Assembly: GCA_963847085.1 (NCBI GenBank) | Contig: CAWJYO010000005.1 | Coordinates: 82,843-146,842 of the forward strand | Source of the DNA: Ilyomonas sp963847085 | GTDB taxonomy: Bacteria > Bacteroidota > Bacteroidia > Chitinophagales > Chitinophagaceae | Length of the DNA stretch: 64,000 nt | Direction of reading: 5' to 3' | In this document: piece after piece, positions 1 to 9,372 of the stretch | How positions within the stretch are numbered: the first letter of the stretch is position 1 | Layout: every line of letters starts with the position of its first letter | Program-made: the position numbers and the translations under genes | The notes under the pieces: model-generated | Told to the model about the DNA's origin: nothing | The model's input: only the letters and a program-made list of their open reading frames with translations | Database searches by the model: none

Positions 1-31
1 GTAACCAACCAACGCACCCAAAGGCGGGGAC

Positions 32-59
32 GTGCATTCGCAATTAATAACGAATGCAC
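32..59. terminator. Inverted repeat, possible terminator of the polysaccharide operon
   Basis: A perfect 9-bp inverted repeat (GTGCATTCG / CGAATGCAC) with a 10-base AT-rich loop lies about 90 bases beyond the stop of the last minus-strand gene of the operon. There is no long T run, so an intrinsic terminator is only a guess. The rest of bases 1-147 shows no gene. Confidence 0.4.
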
Positions 60-147
60 AAGCTGCTTCAACCGTGCATCGTTTTTTATGGTAGCTGTTA
101 TATTCATTGGATTTGTTTTTGCACAAAAACTGTTATCGAAATAATGA

Positions 148-1323
148 TTAGGATTGAACGATAGTTGTTTTTCTTACTGCCTTATCCCAGGCTCCCGATT
201 GCTGCTTTTTCAGGTAGCGTTTTAAGCCGGCTATCACGCACCAGTTCATCATACAGAAATAAAAAGGTACATACAATAACTTTATTTTTATGTTGTTTGT
301 TTCTGCCAGATAACCTGCAAACGCACTTGCATAAAATAATACCTGCAAAACAAAAAGGCTTTGTTGAAACCCATTTCCATTTGCACTTAACAAGCCCGAT
401 GTGATGAACATAACAATCATTAAAAAAGGAGTAACCGTCCAGCGTAAAACGCGGTGCGAATAATACTGAAATGCAAGCCTGGTATCGTTTGCAAAGTGGA
501 TGCGTTGCTGCAAACGGGCAATGCTTTGCCAGCCACCGGCGCAAATGCGAACCTTTCTTTTTATTTCTTCTTTTATGTTTGCCGAAGGCACTTCCATGGC
601 GTACGCTTCGGGCTCATAAACAATTTTATAACCTTTGGAAGCAATGATCATACTTTGTATAAAATCATCTAAAATAGTATCGTGTGGCATCTCTTCATAC
701 AACGAAGTTCTAAAGGCAACTAACTCGCCTGCAGCACCCACAGCCGTGTACCAGTCAGAGTCTTGTTTCTTTAAAAACGATTCGTATTTCCAATATACTC
801 CTTCTGTTGCGCTGGCTCCGTCATCGCTTGCCGTCATTACTCTTTTTTCGCCCGAAACACAACCTACTTTCTCATCATAAAAATGGCGCACAATATTTTT
901 TACAGCGTTTGTATTTAAGCTTGTATTGGCATCGGTGAAGATGACAACCGGCGTGTTTACGTGTTGCATCGAACGGTTTTCTGCTGCGCTTTTACCACCA
1001 CGAACAGGCGAGTGCAACAAAGTGATGTTGCTGTACTGTTGTATGATTTGTGGCGAGTTATCGGTTGATCCGTCTGTGATGAACATGTACTGCAATTTCT
1101 CTTTCGGATAGTCCAATGCAAAGCAGTTGGCTACTTTTTCGGATAATATATCAGCCTCATTATAGCAAGGCACAACCAATGTTACCGGCATCCATTCGGA
1201 AGGTTCGGTAGTAACGGGCTTCGCTTTTGTTTTTGCCAATAAAGTGATTACAATTCCATAGCCGATAAAGGCATAAAAAACGATAAAAAATGATACCCAG
1301 AAAAGAATGGTAATGAGTTGCAT
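148..1323 (-). CDS. Membrane glycosyltransferase family 2
   Basis: Probably transfers a sugar from a nucleotide donor to the growing lipid-linked polysaccharide repeat at the inner face of the inner membrane. An N-terminal membrane helix (about residues 5-30) precedes a GT-A domain with VVPCYNEAD near 50, TDGSTDN at 83-89 and the DxD-like TDAN at 130-133. ILDDF near 217 fits the acceptor-side acid, and a poorly matching QxxRW-like stretch (RICAGGW) follows. Two or three membrane helices close the protein. It is the last gene of the minus-strand operon. The leader reads CAATATC directly before the ATG, as at the flippase gene. Donor and acceptor cannot be told from sequence. Confidence 0.85.
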   Translation of the reverse strand: MQLITILFWVSFFIVFYAFIGYGIVITLLAKTKAKPVTTEPSEWMPVTLVVPCYNEADILSEKVANCFALDYPKEKLQYMFITDGSTDNSPQIIQQYSNITLLHSPVRGGKSAAENRSMQHVNTPVVIFTDANTSLNTNAVKNIVRHFYDEKVGCVSGEKRVMTASDDGASATEGVYWKYESFLKKQDSDWYTAVGAAGELVAFRTSLYEEMPHDTILDDFIQSMIIASKGYKIVYEPEAYAMEVPSANIKEEIKRKVRICAGGWQSIARLQQRIHFANDTRLAFQYYSHRVLRWTVTPFLMIVMFITSGLLSANGNGFQQSLFVLQVLFYASAFAGYLAETNNIKIKLLYVPFYFCMMNWCVIAGLKRYLKKQQSGAWDKAVRKTTIVQS

Positions 1324-1397
1324 GATATTGGTCTTTTAATATTGAATTTTACTTTTGTTTTCGTCATTCTGCAAATGCTTATCTTCCAAATATCTGC

Positions 1398-2036
1398 TTA
1401 CCGTTTTTCAATCGCCCTGATTACTTTAGCAGGCACGCCGCCAGCCAGTGTATAGGGCGGAACATCTTTCGTAACCACAGCACCGGCTGCTACTACTGCA
1501 CCTTCGCCAATGGTTACACCTTTTAACACAGTTACACGGGTTGCCAGCCACACGTTATCACCAATTATGATAGCTTCTTTTTCCGGGGCTGCTTCACGGT
1601 TATCAACGCCATGAAAATCGTTGTCCATCAAAATAACTCCGTTTGCAATCTGGCAGTTCTTGCCAATTCTTATTAGTGTTCTTGCCGAAATAATAGCATT
1701 GGTATTGATGAATGAATGCTCGCCAATCTCAATGGTGGCGCGGGGTCCGGCAGATAGCTGCGTTGTGCCGATGTGCGACCAGATATTACAATGGTCGCCA
1801 ATTATAATTTTACCCCTTGCCACAACTTTTGCTTTGCCTCTTACCATCACCATCTTTCCTGCATTGCATTTTCGCAAACGCCATTTTGCATTGGCTATGC
1901 GTAATGCTCCATTGCAAAATGATTGCAAAAGCAAAGCATATATTTTTATTTTTTCGGATGAAGTTTGCGGGGAACGACCATAGTATTCGTTCGACAAAGC
2001 CATTGCCTTTTTAGATATGCGTTTGGAAATGCTCAT
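1398..2036 (-). CDS. Hexapeptide-repeat acyltransferase (polysaccharide O-acetyltransferase type)
   Basis: A left-handed beta-helix transferase of the LbH/WcaF-Maa type, expected to acetylate a sugar of the repeat unit from acetyl-CoA in the cytoplasm. Successive hexapeptide turns run from about residue 75 (IIIGDHCNIW, IEIGEHSFI, IRIGKNCQI) to the C-terminal loop signature GDNVWLATRVTVLKGVTIGEGAVVAAGAVVTKDVPPYTLAGGVPAKVI, shown here by its key parts. DNDFHGVD supplies the usual catalytic histidine region. It lies 3 bases after the upstream glycosyltransferase gene and is cotranscribed with it. The exact substrate is unknown. Confidence 0.85.
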   Translation of the reverse strand: MSISKRISKKAMALSNEYYGRSPQTSSEKIKIYALLLQSFCNGALRIANAKWRLRKCNAGKMVMVRGKAKVVARGKIIIGDHCNIWSHIGTTQLSAGPRATIEIGEHSFINTNAIISARTLIRIGKNCQIANGVILMDNDFHGVDNREAAPEKEAIIIGDNVWLATRVTVLKGVTIGEGAVVAAGAVVTKDVPPYTLAGGVPAKVIRAIEKR

Positions 2037-2039
2037 AAT

Positions 2040-3173
2040 TCAGGATATCATCAGTTCTGCTTTGTTATAAATATGCACCAACTGCTTTGCAGCATTATCC
2101 CATGTAAACAATCTCGCTCTTTCTTTTCCTTTTTTTGATAATTCCAAAGCAGTTGTTTTGTCATCCAAAATTTGTGTCGCTGCATGTGTAATGGTTTGCG
2201 GATAACGAGGATTGATATACAAAGCTGCATCGCCTGCTATCTCGGGCATACACGATGTATGAGAAGTAATTACCGGCACGCCACAAGCCATTGCTTCTAT
2301 AATTGGCAGGCCAAAGCCTTCTTTAAAGGAAGGAAACCAAAGCATGGATGAACCCTGGTACAGCGCGGGTAAGTCTTCATGCTCAACGTAACTAACAACA
2401 TCTATGTGGTTTATCAACGATTGTAAACCTTCTTTTTGCAAAATGAGATACAGTTGCTCTTTCTTCAATCCCTTTATTACCAGCCGCGGCGATGAAGGAA
2501 ACCGGCTTAACAGCATGGCATAAGCATGTAAAACACCAATGGTATTTTTCCTTGGGTCTGAGTTTGCCATGAAAAAAATATAGCCGGGCTCAATGCCGTA
2601 TTTTTCAAGCGTTGCAGTTATACTGGTTTCATTATAAGGAATAAAAAATCTGTCGTCCACACCGTTGTAAATCACGCTCATCTTTTCTTTTGGTATAGAC
2701 AAGCGTTCCGAAATAATCGTTTTCTGATACTCCGAAACAGTGATAATATGTGCAGCTGTTTTTGCAATCGCAGGCACAATGGTACTGCGGTACGTATTGC
2801 CTAAACGTTGGTACCAACTTGCTTTTACATACGATTGTTCTAAAAAAATAACATCATGCAAAGTGAGTATCAGCGGTTGTTTTACGTGCAGAGGCGCTGT
2901 GCTGGCAGTGCAATGCAGCACATCAGCTTTTATCATATCGCAATAGTTGGGCAGAAAAGCTTGCTCCCATACGGCATAAGGCACAGCCTGTGTAGCATGT
3001 ACAGTTCGCGAACCAACTTGCCCAATACACTTGTCCTTTCCATTCTTTACCAAAACATGATATTCATGTTCATCTTTCTGCAATGGCAGCCGGCGCAACA
3101 GTTCATAAGCCACTACATCCATTCCATGCTTGTGCGGTCGGAACAAGCGTTGCGCTTCTATAGCAATTTTCAT
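2040..3173 (-). CDS. Glycosyltransferase family 4
   Basis: A GT-B fold retaining transferase. The N-terminal half begins with an acceptor-side loop (RPHKHGMDVVAYELLRRL). The C-terminal half has IFFMANSDPRKN, the start of the nucleotide-sugar domain, and EGFGLPIIEAMACGVPVI, the E-x7-E signature that binds the donor. There is no membrane segment, so it should be cytoplasmic or peripheral. It abuts the next upstream gene with no spacer (3173/3174), which is translational coupling typical of this operon. The length of 377 residues is normal for the family. The sugar added is unknown. Confidence 0.88.
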   Translation of the reverse strand: MKIAIEAQRLFRPHKHGMDVVAYELLRRLPLQKDEHEYHVLVKNGKDKCIGQVGSRTVHATQAVPYAVWEQAFLPNYCDMIKADVLHCTASTAPLHVKQPLILTLHDVIFLEQSYVKASWYQRLGNTYRSTIVPAIAKTAAHIITVSEYQKTIISERLSIPKEKMSVIYNGVDDRFFIPYNETSITATLEKYGIEPGYIFFMANSDPRKNTIGVLHAYAMLLSRFPSSPRLVIKGLKKEQLYLILQKEGLQSLINHIDVVSYVEHEDLPALYQGSSMLWFPSFKEGFGLPIIEAMACGVPVITSHTSCMPEIAGDAALYINPRYPQTITHAATQILDDKTTALELSKKGKERARLFTWDNAAKQLVHIYNKAELMIS

Positions 3174-4361
3174 TTATTGTATTTTAATATCGCCGCCATG
3201 CGGTGTGTGAAGAAATGTTGTGTTAGCTCCTTTTAGCTTTAAAAAGATCTTAGCCATACTCAAAAACGCAACCGGCAGGAACAATAAAGCTTTAAATAAT
3301 TGGTTGCTGACATATTTTTTGGGTATTGAAATCAAAATAGAAAAGTAAGTAACCGCCCACAATACAATCCAGTAAACAGAAGACAAACCTGGTCCTCCTA
3401 ATAAAGATAATAATGCGGCTATTGGTGTAACCCCCAAAAGCATGATGCGTGGCATCAGAGCTGTTTGAATAGCACTGTCAAAGAAGTCAATATTACCTTT
3501 CAGCAAATGAAGACAACCTGAAAAAAAGTAGCGCTTCATGTAGTGAAGCTGCGCAGAAAGCCATCGCTTGCGCTGGTTTTCAAAATGGCTCTGCTGCGTT
3601 ATTTTTTCGTCGTACACAATAGCTTTTTGTGCATAACCAAAACAGATGCGGTTGTGCAATAAACTCAGTTGAAGTTCTTTATCAAAACCGCCTATCGCTG
3701 TTATTTGCGGCATAATGGTTTTGAACAAAGAAAAATCAATTGCCATACCTGAACCTATGATTGCTGCCGACAAACCTAATGCCCGGTGACCTTTGCGAAA
3801 AATATGATTGTTAATGCCTTCGCTAATGGCATCGAGCAAAGCAAAAGTGGTGTTGGTATTTTTAGCCACGCGCTGTCCCTGCACCAGTTTAAAACCTGTT
3901 TGCAACGCGTCGTTCATCCGGTATAAAAAACCCTTTGCACAAATATTATCCGCATCAAGAATTAAAGCATAATCGTAATCGCCGGCCGTTTTTTGCAAGG
4001 CAACATTCAGGGCTTTTGCTTTTGTGCTTTTTTCAAACGAAACCTCAACCACTTGTATTGGCAATTGGCGCAAAGCCAATAGTGTTGCGGGTTGCAGCGA
4101 GTCTGCAATGACTACGATATGCTTTCGGTAAGCCGGATAATTCAAAGCCAAAGCTGCTTTTGCCGTATCTACAATTACTGCATCTTCCTTATATGCCGGA
4201 ATATAAATAACAAAGCTGCCTTGTTGGTGAGCTGCTTTGTATTTGCGCATTGTAATCCATCTTCCTGCAAACGCAAAAACCAGTAAGTAAGCGCTTTGCA
4301 ACGCAAGAAAAATAAACAGGATGAGTGTTGTGTAATAAATGAATGAATTCAGATAATTCAT
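3174..4361 (-). CDS. Processive-type membrane glycosyltransferase family 2
   Basis: A 395-residue GT2 enzyme. An N-terminal helix (about 8-34) precedes a GT-A domain with IYIPAYKED near 53-60, DAD at 136-138, the acidic FDKEL at 226-230 and QRKRW at 263-267. That D, DxD, D, QxxRW set is seen in cellulose synthase-like and chondroitin/hyaluronan-type enzymes. About three C-terminal membrane helices follow. It is likely to add a sugar at the inner membrane. The start is supported by the direct junction with the GT4 gene downstream and by a long upstream spacer of repetitive sequence. Confidence 0.85.
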   Translation of the reverse strand: MNYLNSFIYYTTLILFIFLALQSAYLLVFAFAGRWITMRKYKAAHQQGSFVIYIPAYKEDAVIVDTAKAALALNYPAYRKHIVVIADSLQPATLLALRQLPIQVVEVSFEKSTKAKALNVALQKTAGDYDYALILDADNICAKGFLYRMNDALQTGFKLVQGQRVAKNTNTTFALLDAISEGINNHIFRKGHRALGLSAAIIGSGMAIDFSLFKTIMPQITAIGGFDKELQLSLLHNRICFGYAQKAIVYDEKITQQSHFENQRKRWLSAQLHYMKRYFFSGCLHLLKGNIDFFDSAIQTALMPRIMLLGVTPIAALLSLLGGPGLSSVYWIVLWAVTYFSILISIPKKYVSNQLFKALLFLPVAFLSMAKIFLKLKGANTTFLHTPHGGDIKIQ

Positions 4362-4370
4362 AAGCTGATA

Positions 4371-4463
4371 TTAGATTTATGATTTCGGATTTATGATTTG
4401 TGATACTTGTTCCTTGTCTTTTGCTTCTTGTTACTTGAATCTTGTATCCTGTCTCTTGTTTCT
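4371..4463. repeat. Low-complexity intergenic repeat
   Basis: The gap between two polysaccharide genes is filled by short imperfect repeats: first GGATTTATGATTT-like units twice, then about seven CTTGT/TCTTG units (CTTGTTCCTTG, CTTCTTGTTACTTG, TCTTGTATCCTG). It codes for nothing visible. Repeats of this kind are known as dispersed intergenic sequence in Bacteroidota. A role is not evident. Confidence 0.6.
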
Positions 4464-4467
4464 TGAT

Positions 4468-5358
4468 TTAATATTTAAAATTCCACACTAAGCCTTGCCA
4501 TATTTTACCGGCAAAGTTCCATTTGCCCTTCAAACTGTATTTGATGATGCCAGCCGGCACGGATACAGTTATAAAAAACAAACGACTGATAAAACCTTTC
4601 ATTCCAAAAATATTTCTGCGGATGAACAACAGCCGGTTACGATTTTGATAATATACTTTTAAAGAACTCATTTTGCCAACGCTCATGCTTTCTTTATGTA
4701 AGACTACTGATTGTGGCTGACACCAGATGGTAAAGCCTGCCCGTTGTGCATGTTCGCTAAAATCAAGCTCTTCGTAATACAAAAAATACATCTCCGGCAA
4801 CAAACCAATTTTATCAAACACTTTCCGGTGAATTGCCATTGCAGCACCATGCGCCAAATGTGTTTGCGCCGGTTGGTTGTATTGCCCGTTATCCTTCTCA
4901 CCACAGCCAATGAACTTGCCTCGCGCCGTAAACGGATTGAGACTTTTACCTCCCGCGTACTGAATGGTTTTATCGGAATGATAATAAATAAGCTTCGAAC
5001 TAACGATGCCAATGTTATTATCTTCCCCAAACAACTTCACTACCGGTTCTATAAACGAAGAATCTACTTCTGTATCGTTGTTTAATAAAAATATAATTTC
5101 ACCCTTCGCTTTTTTAATACCTCTGTTGTTGCCACCCGCAAAACCTTCGTTGGTTTGGTTTTGCACGAAAATGATATTCGGATAGGCAGCAGGTATGCAC
5201 GAAGCATCTTTCGCAGAGGCATTGTCAACCACAATAACTTCAACGTTTGGATAGGTAATGGCTTGCAACGATTCGAGCAATTGCAAGGTTACATCAGCCG
5301 TGTTGTAATTAACGGTGATAATGGAAACAAGTGGTTGATATGTTGTTTTAGTTTTCAA
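4468..5358 (-). CDS. Glycosyltransferase family 2 (rhamnosyltransferase-like)
   Basis: A soluble GT-A transferase of 296 residues, the usual size of WbbL/RfbF-like enzymes. It shows SIITVNYNTAD near residue 12, IVVDNASAKD, the metal-binding LLNNDTEVD, GGNNRG and the acceptor-side YYEELDFSEHAQRAG. One hydrophobic stretch near 255-270 may associate with the membrane. It likely adds a sugar to the lipid-linked intermediate. It is the next gene after the polymerase on the minus strand, separated by 27 bases. Confidence 0.85.
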   Translation of the reverse strand: MKTKTTYQPLVSIITVNYNTADVTLQLLESLQAITYPNVEVIVVDNASAKDASCIPAAYPNIIFVQNQTNEGFAGGNNRGIKKAKGEIIFLLNNDTEVDSSFIEPVVKLFGEDNNIGIVSSKLIYYHSDKTIQYAGGKSLNPFTARGKFIGCGEKDNGQYNQPAQTHLAHGAAMAIHRKVFDKIGLLPEMYFLYYEELDFSEHAQRAGFTIWCQPQSVVLHKESMSVGKMSSLKVYYQNRNRLLFIRRNIFGMKGFISRLFFITVSVPAGIIKYSLKGKWNFAGKIWQGLVWNFKY

Positions 5359-5385
5359 TGGGTTCTTCTATTAGATTTTCTTCTT

Positions 5386-6816
5386 TTATTGTTTTTGTTT
5401 GATGCCTTTATCCCAGCGATATATCAGCCATATAAAACCAATACTCATAAATACCAGCACAGTGCTTGGCGTTTGCCCGATAATCGAATTGCCATAACTG
5501 GCGAATGCAATGCCTACAAAGCCTGCAAACAAAGCAGCATCGATTTGCCTTAATATTTTATCGTTCTTCATTTTAAAAATGAGAAAACCACCCGTTACCA
5601 TAAATACTAATATCATAGCGATGTGCAAATACAAACCAATAATGCCTGTATCTGCCCAGATTTTTACATACCAGCTATCGGTTGGAGTTTGCGCAAGAAA
5701 TGAATTGGGTGAAAAACGAAGTCCCCAATAACCCGATGCACCAATGCCGCCACCCAAAGGCCGGGAAGCCAGATACACTTTTAGTTTTGCCTGATTATTC
5801 AAGCGAACCTGGAGAGAAGGATCGTTAGGATTGAGGCCGCTGCGCATTCGCGCAATTTGATAATTACTTGCGCCAATGTTTGTAAATTTCAACAGGCAAA
5901 ACAGCAGCGACACGACAAGAATACCGATAGAAAGAATCTTGAAATTTTTGCTCAAAACCAAATACACCATAATACCCGAAAGTGGCACAAACATGGCGCC
6001 CCGTGTACCGGAAATTGCCATTGCCCAAAAGAACAAAATACACATGCCCCAAAGTATCAATCTTCGCTTCAATGAAAAGGGGCCGATGGCAAGAATGATG
6101 CACACCAAAAGTATATGACCCATGGAAGCACCAAATTGCCCTGCATCGGAATAAAACGAGAAAGCACGCAGCTTTCCAAACAGCATGTGTGTTTTGTATG
6201 CACCCGCTGCCATCCACGCTTGTTCGGCACTATTTAACCCAATATAGGTTTGCTTTAGTGCCCATAAAGCTGCAAATACCGACCAGCCGATCCAGATGCG
6301 TAAAAAGGTTTCTAAACTCCTTCTGTCATTCATCAATAAAATGGTGAGAATGATGAGCTGAATCATATAAAAAGAAGTTCCGCGCACGGCATAAAACCAG
6401 GCTGCTGTGCTTCGCGATTCAGGATTGACAACTTCCAAAATAGTAAATACCGTCCACACTGTGATGCCCCATACAAACGGGTTTTTCAAATACTTATAAT
6501 TGCGCTTAGGCAGCTTGCTAAAAGTAACAATAAGCGTAAGCAATAATACAATATCAATGCTTAAACCCAAAGGTGCATCAGGAGCATAACGGGCAATGCC
6601 GTTTGATATAAAGCCAATGTGCATTACTGTGTACAAACCGACGCGTGGATTTTTCGACAACAAAGCAATATAAGCAATACCAAAAGGCAATGCCAGCAAG
6701 GCCCCGGCGCCGTTGATGCCGGTATTAGCAATCACATAACCCAATGCCACAGCCACTCCTGTTATCAGCAGAAGTTGCGTAAACGTTGAGTGATAAATTG
6801 CTCTTGCTGTTGTCAT
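5386..6816 (-). CDS. O-antigen ligase / Wzy-type polysaccharide polymerase
   Basis: An integral membrane protein with about 11-12 helices and a large central periplasmic loop holding the conserved RPLGGGIGASGYWG patch near residue 370-385, as in the Wzy_C/O-antigen ligase family. It should polymerise repeat units on the outer face of the inner membrane. The chosen start (MTTARAIYH) overlaps the flippase stop as TAATG. An in-frame ATG 20 codons upstream lies inside the flippase gene and is less likely. Being beside a Wzx-like gene, a polymerase role is more likely than lipid A ligase. Confidence 0.8.
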   Translation of the reverse strand: MTTARAIYHSTFTQLLLITGVAVALGYVIANTGINGAGALLALPFGIAYIALLSKNPRVGLYTVMHIGFISNGIARYAPDAPLGLSIDIVLLLTLIVTFSKLPKRNYKYLKNPFVWGITVWTVFTILEVVNPESRSTAAWFYAVRGTSFYMIQLIILTILLMNDRRSLETFLRIWIGWSVFAALWALKQTYIGLNSAEQAWMAAGAYKTHMLFGKLRAFSFYSDAGQFGASMGHILLVCIILAIGPFSLKRRLILWGMCILFFWAMAISGTRGAMFVPLSGIMVYLVLSKNFKILSIGILVVSLLFCLLKFTNIGASNYQIARMRSGLNPNDPSLQVRLNNQAKLKVYLASRPLGGGIGASGYWGLRFSPNSFLAQTPTDSWYVKIWADTGIIGLYLHIAMILVFMVTGGFLIFKMKNDKILRQIDAALFAGFVGIAFASYGNSIIGQTPSTVLVFMSIGFIWLIYRWDKGIKQKQ

Positions 6817-8132
6817 TACAGTGCTTGCGGTTTGTTGATGAATGTTTGATAAGAATTGAGTACGCCTTCTTTCCAAAGAGAGCTGGCAGAGAAGCCGAGG
6901 AGTATATCTTTTAATTGAATCCAGCCGATGATAACACCCAATAAAAACGTAATGGTAGAAGAAGCTGCTATGCCATAAATACCCCAGCCACTGTACACGG
7001 CAACCAAATCGCCGGCAACGTTAATCAGCAGCATAAGGATTACTTTGATTGTGTTTTTATGCGGGCGGTTGCTGGCATCTAACAGCACGCCGCAATACCG
7101 ATCGAGCGGTAATAAAATAGCGTAAAAACAAAAGATTTGCAACACCAGCGACGACTGCTGATACTTGCCTCCTCCCAACAGAGAAACAATAAAAGAAGGA
7201 AAGAGGAGAAGCGTTAGTAAAAGGGGAATAATCAACGCAGTAAGCATACCGCATTGATTATAAAAAAACTGGCGAAGCTGTTGTACTTTTTCGTTTTGCC
7301 AAAGTGATGTGGATTTAGGAACAGCAACCGATGCAAATGCACGAACCGGTATTTCGATAGCTTCAATTAATTTTTGCGGAACAGAATAAACAGCTACAGC
7401 CGCTGGCCCTAAAAAGGATGCAATAATAAACTGGTCGGAGCTTCTTAGCAAGTTGGCTGTAACCATGGTAAGCATACTGAATTTTCCAAAGCCCGAAAGT
7501 TGTTTACGTTTTGTTTTTGCCCCACTTTTCCAGCTACCAAAATGTAACCATCCGGTGAGAAAGCCAATCATTCCTGCAACAAATTGAAGCATTGCATAAA
7601 TGGCTGCAAGTGTTTCAATACCCAACTTTAATTTGAGTTGAAACAACAACAAAACGGTAAAAGAAAGAGGAAATATCAGGCGTACAATTGCCAGCTTTTT
7701 GAACCAGCTTTTTGCCTGCAATTGCCATTGCAACAACTGATAAGGCAAGGTAGCAAACAACCATACAACCGTTAGCTGCGCTGCCAATGAATACGCAACA
7801 GACTGATGATTGATAAAATAAAATACAACAGATGCCACGGCAGAAAGAACAATAGTAAAACCGAGCAGCAATTGCCAGGAAGCGGCTATTAAATAGCCTT
7901 GTTCTTTTTCATCTTTTGCTACTACAAAATAGCGGACAAACGGTGTTTGCACCCAGCCGCTGCGAAGCATTTCAAGCAAGGTGTAAACGGTAAGCAGCAT
8001 GAACCATTTACCCGCATCGGTTTGTGAAAACTGGCGGGCAATAAACGCAAGGTTTACAAAGCCCAGCAATGCAGTGGCAACGTTAGAAATCAACGACCAT
8101 GATGTATTGCTATAGTATAATTTTTTAAGCAT
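6816..8132 (-). CDS. Wzx-type polysaccharide flippase (MATE/MOP family)
   Basis: A 438-residue polytopic protein with about 12 hydrophobic helices, beginning SLISNVATALLGFVNLAFIARQFS, which matches the Polysacc_synt family start. It should move undecaprenyl-linked repeats across the inner membrane. It lies between a glycosyltransferase gene (24 bases away) and the polymerase gene, with which it shares a TAATG junction. The leader CAATATC before its ATG resembles that of the last operon gene. Confidence 0.85.
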   Translation of the reverse strand: MLKKLYYSNTSWSLISNVATALLGFVNLAFIARQFSQTDAGKWFMLLTVYTLLEMLRSGWVQTPFVRYFVVAKDEKEQGYLIAASWQLLLGFTIVLSAVASVVFYFINHQSVAYSLAAQLTVVWLFATLPYQLLQWQLQAKSWFKKLAIVRLIFPLSFTVLLLFQLKLKLGIETLAAIYAMLQFVAGMIGFLTGWLHFGSWKSGAKTKRKQLSGFGKFSMLTMVTANLLRSSDQFIIASFLGPAAVAVYSVPQKLIEAIEIPVRAFASVAVPKSTSLWQNEKVQQLRQFFYNQCGMLTALIIPLLLTLLLFPSFIVSLLGGGKYQQSSLVLQIFCFYAILLPLDRYCGVLLDASNRPHKNTIKVILMLLINVAGDLVAVYSGWGIYGIAASSTITFLLGVIIGWIQLKDILLGFSASSLWKEGVLNSYQTFINKPQAL

Positions 8133-8156
8133 GATATTGAATTGCTGTTGAATGTA

Positions 8157-9371
8157 TCAGAGCTTCGCCACTTCCTTTTTGTTTTTGTACATTTTTATAA
8201 AACTCATCAATTGCTCTGCTCGTATATGCCAGTCGGCCTTCTTTGCAATGCTGATTCGCTCTTCCTGCAACTCAGTATTGTTTTGCAGAAAAGCATCGTT
8301 TATACTGCTGATAAAATCATCACTGTTTCCGGCGCGATAAATCACTTCATCCGCTTCACCAATAGAAGCAAACGGCGTCATCACTACAGGCAATCCCATG
8401 GCTAAATATTCGTTGGCTTTTAACGGATAAATGGCAGCCGTAAGTGAGTTTAATTTATAAGGAATGATGCCTATCTGCACATCGCTCATCAGCTTTGGAA
8501 CTTCATCAGCCGCGACAGGTGGAATAAAGGTTACATTGTTGTAATGAGACAAGCGATTGTAAACTGTTTTATCAAAAACTTTTCCGGTAAAAGTAAAGCT
8601 CACATAAGGCATGCCCTTTACCACCGGCTCCAGCAAATCAATGTCAATGCGGTTGTCAATGCTGCCGGTATAGCCAATGGTTTTAGGCAGCGTAGCTGCT
8701 ACATCAGCTCTTTTTTTATACTGATAAAATGAATTGAAATGAACGCCGTTGTAAACAATTTCAACAGGTGTACAAGCTTGTTGTTTTCGCCTCTTTAATT
8801 CGTCTGATGTTACAATCAGCAAATCAACCTGGGCAATAAATTTATGTTCTGTTTCTTCGGCAAAGCCTTTGAAATAAGGTACGTTTATAAAGTCATCATA
8901 ACAATAATAAATATTGAAATCAACGTTCTTTATCTTCCACCACAAACCTAAAAAAGGTTGAAAGGCATTGAAGCCTGTAATGTTTGTCATGCCTAACTTC
9001 TTCACTGCTTTGTTGATGAAATAACCTGTGAAAGCAGCGTTGAATTGATTGGCTTTGGCAAACAGCTTTATTGATGTAAAAACAAACGAAGGAAATACCG
9101 GCGGCAACGTTAAGAGGTATAAGCCTTTGCCTTCATCACCACTCATTTTACGCAAGCGTTTTTTAAAACCCAGCGCACGTTTCCATTCCAGTTTTGTTTT
9201 GCCGCGCAATGCCTTTATACAATCCGAAATAGTGTAGGCATAATCAACATACAACACGAGATTATTATTTGCGGCACACTTCATCAGTTCTACGGTTGAG
9301 CGCAGATAATCGGCTTCCCATTGAGGTAAAGCAAAGCAGATGATATGTTCCGGTTTGGCTGATGATTTCAT
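8157..9371 (-). CDS. Glycosyltransferase, GT-B fold
   Basis: A 404-residue transferase without membrane segments. The donor-binding half holds IGYTGSIDNRID near residue 235 and PLKANEYLAMGLPVVMTPF near 330, a GT4/GT1-like nucleotide-sugar loop. The N-terminal half is divergent. It starts 1 base after the stop of the chain-length gene, so the two are cotranslated. It probably adds an early sugar to the lipid carrier, but this is inference from its place next to the assembly genes. Confidence 0.75.
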   Translation of the reverse strand: MKSSAKPEHIICFALPQWEADYLRSTVELMKCAANNNLVLYVDYAYTISDCIKALRGKTKLEWKRALGFKKRLRKMSGDEGKGLYLLTLPPVFPSFVFTSIKLFAKANQFNAAFTGYFINKAVKKLGMTNITGFNAFQPFLGLWWKIKNVDFNIYYCYDDFINVPYFKGFAEETEHKFIAQVDLLIVTSDELKRRKQQACTPVEIVYNGVHFNSFYQYKKRADVAATLPKTIGYTGSIDNRIDIDLLEPVVKGMPYVSFTFTGKVFDKTVYNRLSHYNNVTFIPPVAADEVPKLMSDVQIGIIPYKLNSLTAAIYPLKANEYLAMGLPVVMTPFASIGEADEVIYRAGNSDDFISSINDAFLQNNTELQEERISIAKKADWHIRAEQLMSFIKMYKNKKEVAKL

Positions 9372-9372
9372 G

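Noticed and set aside
4371..4463. CRISPR array
   Set aside because: The repeats are short, imperfect and without spacers; no Cas gene is present in the window.
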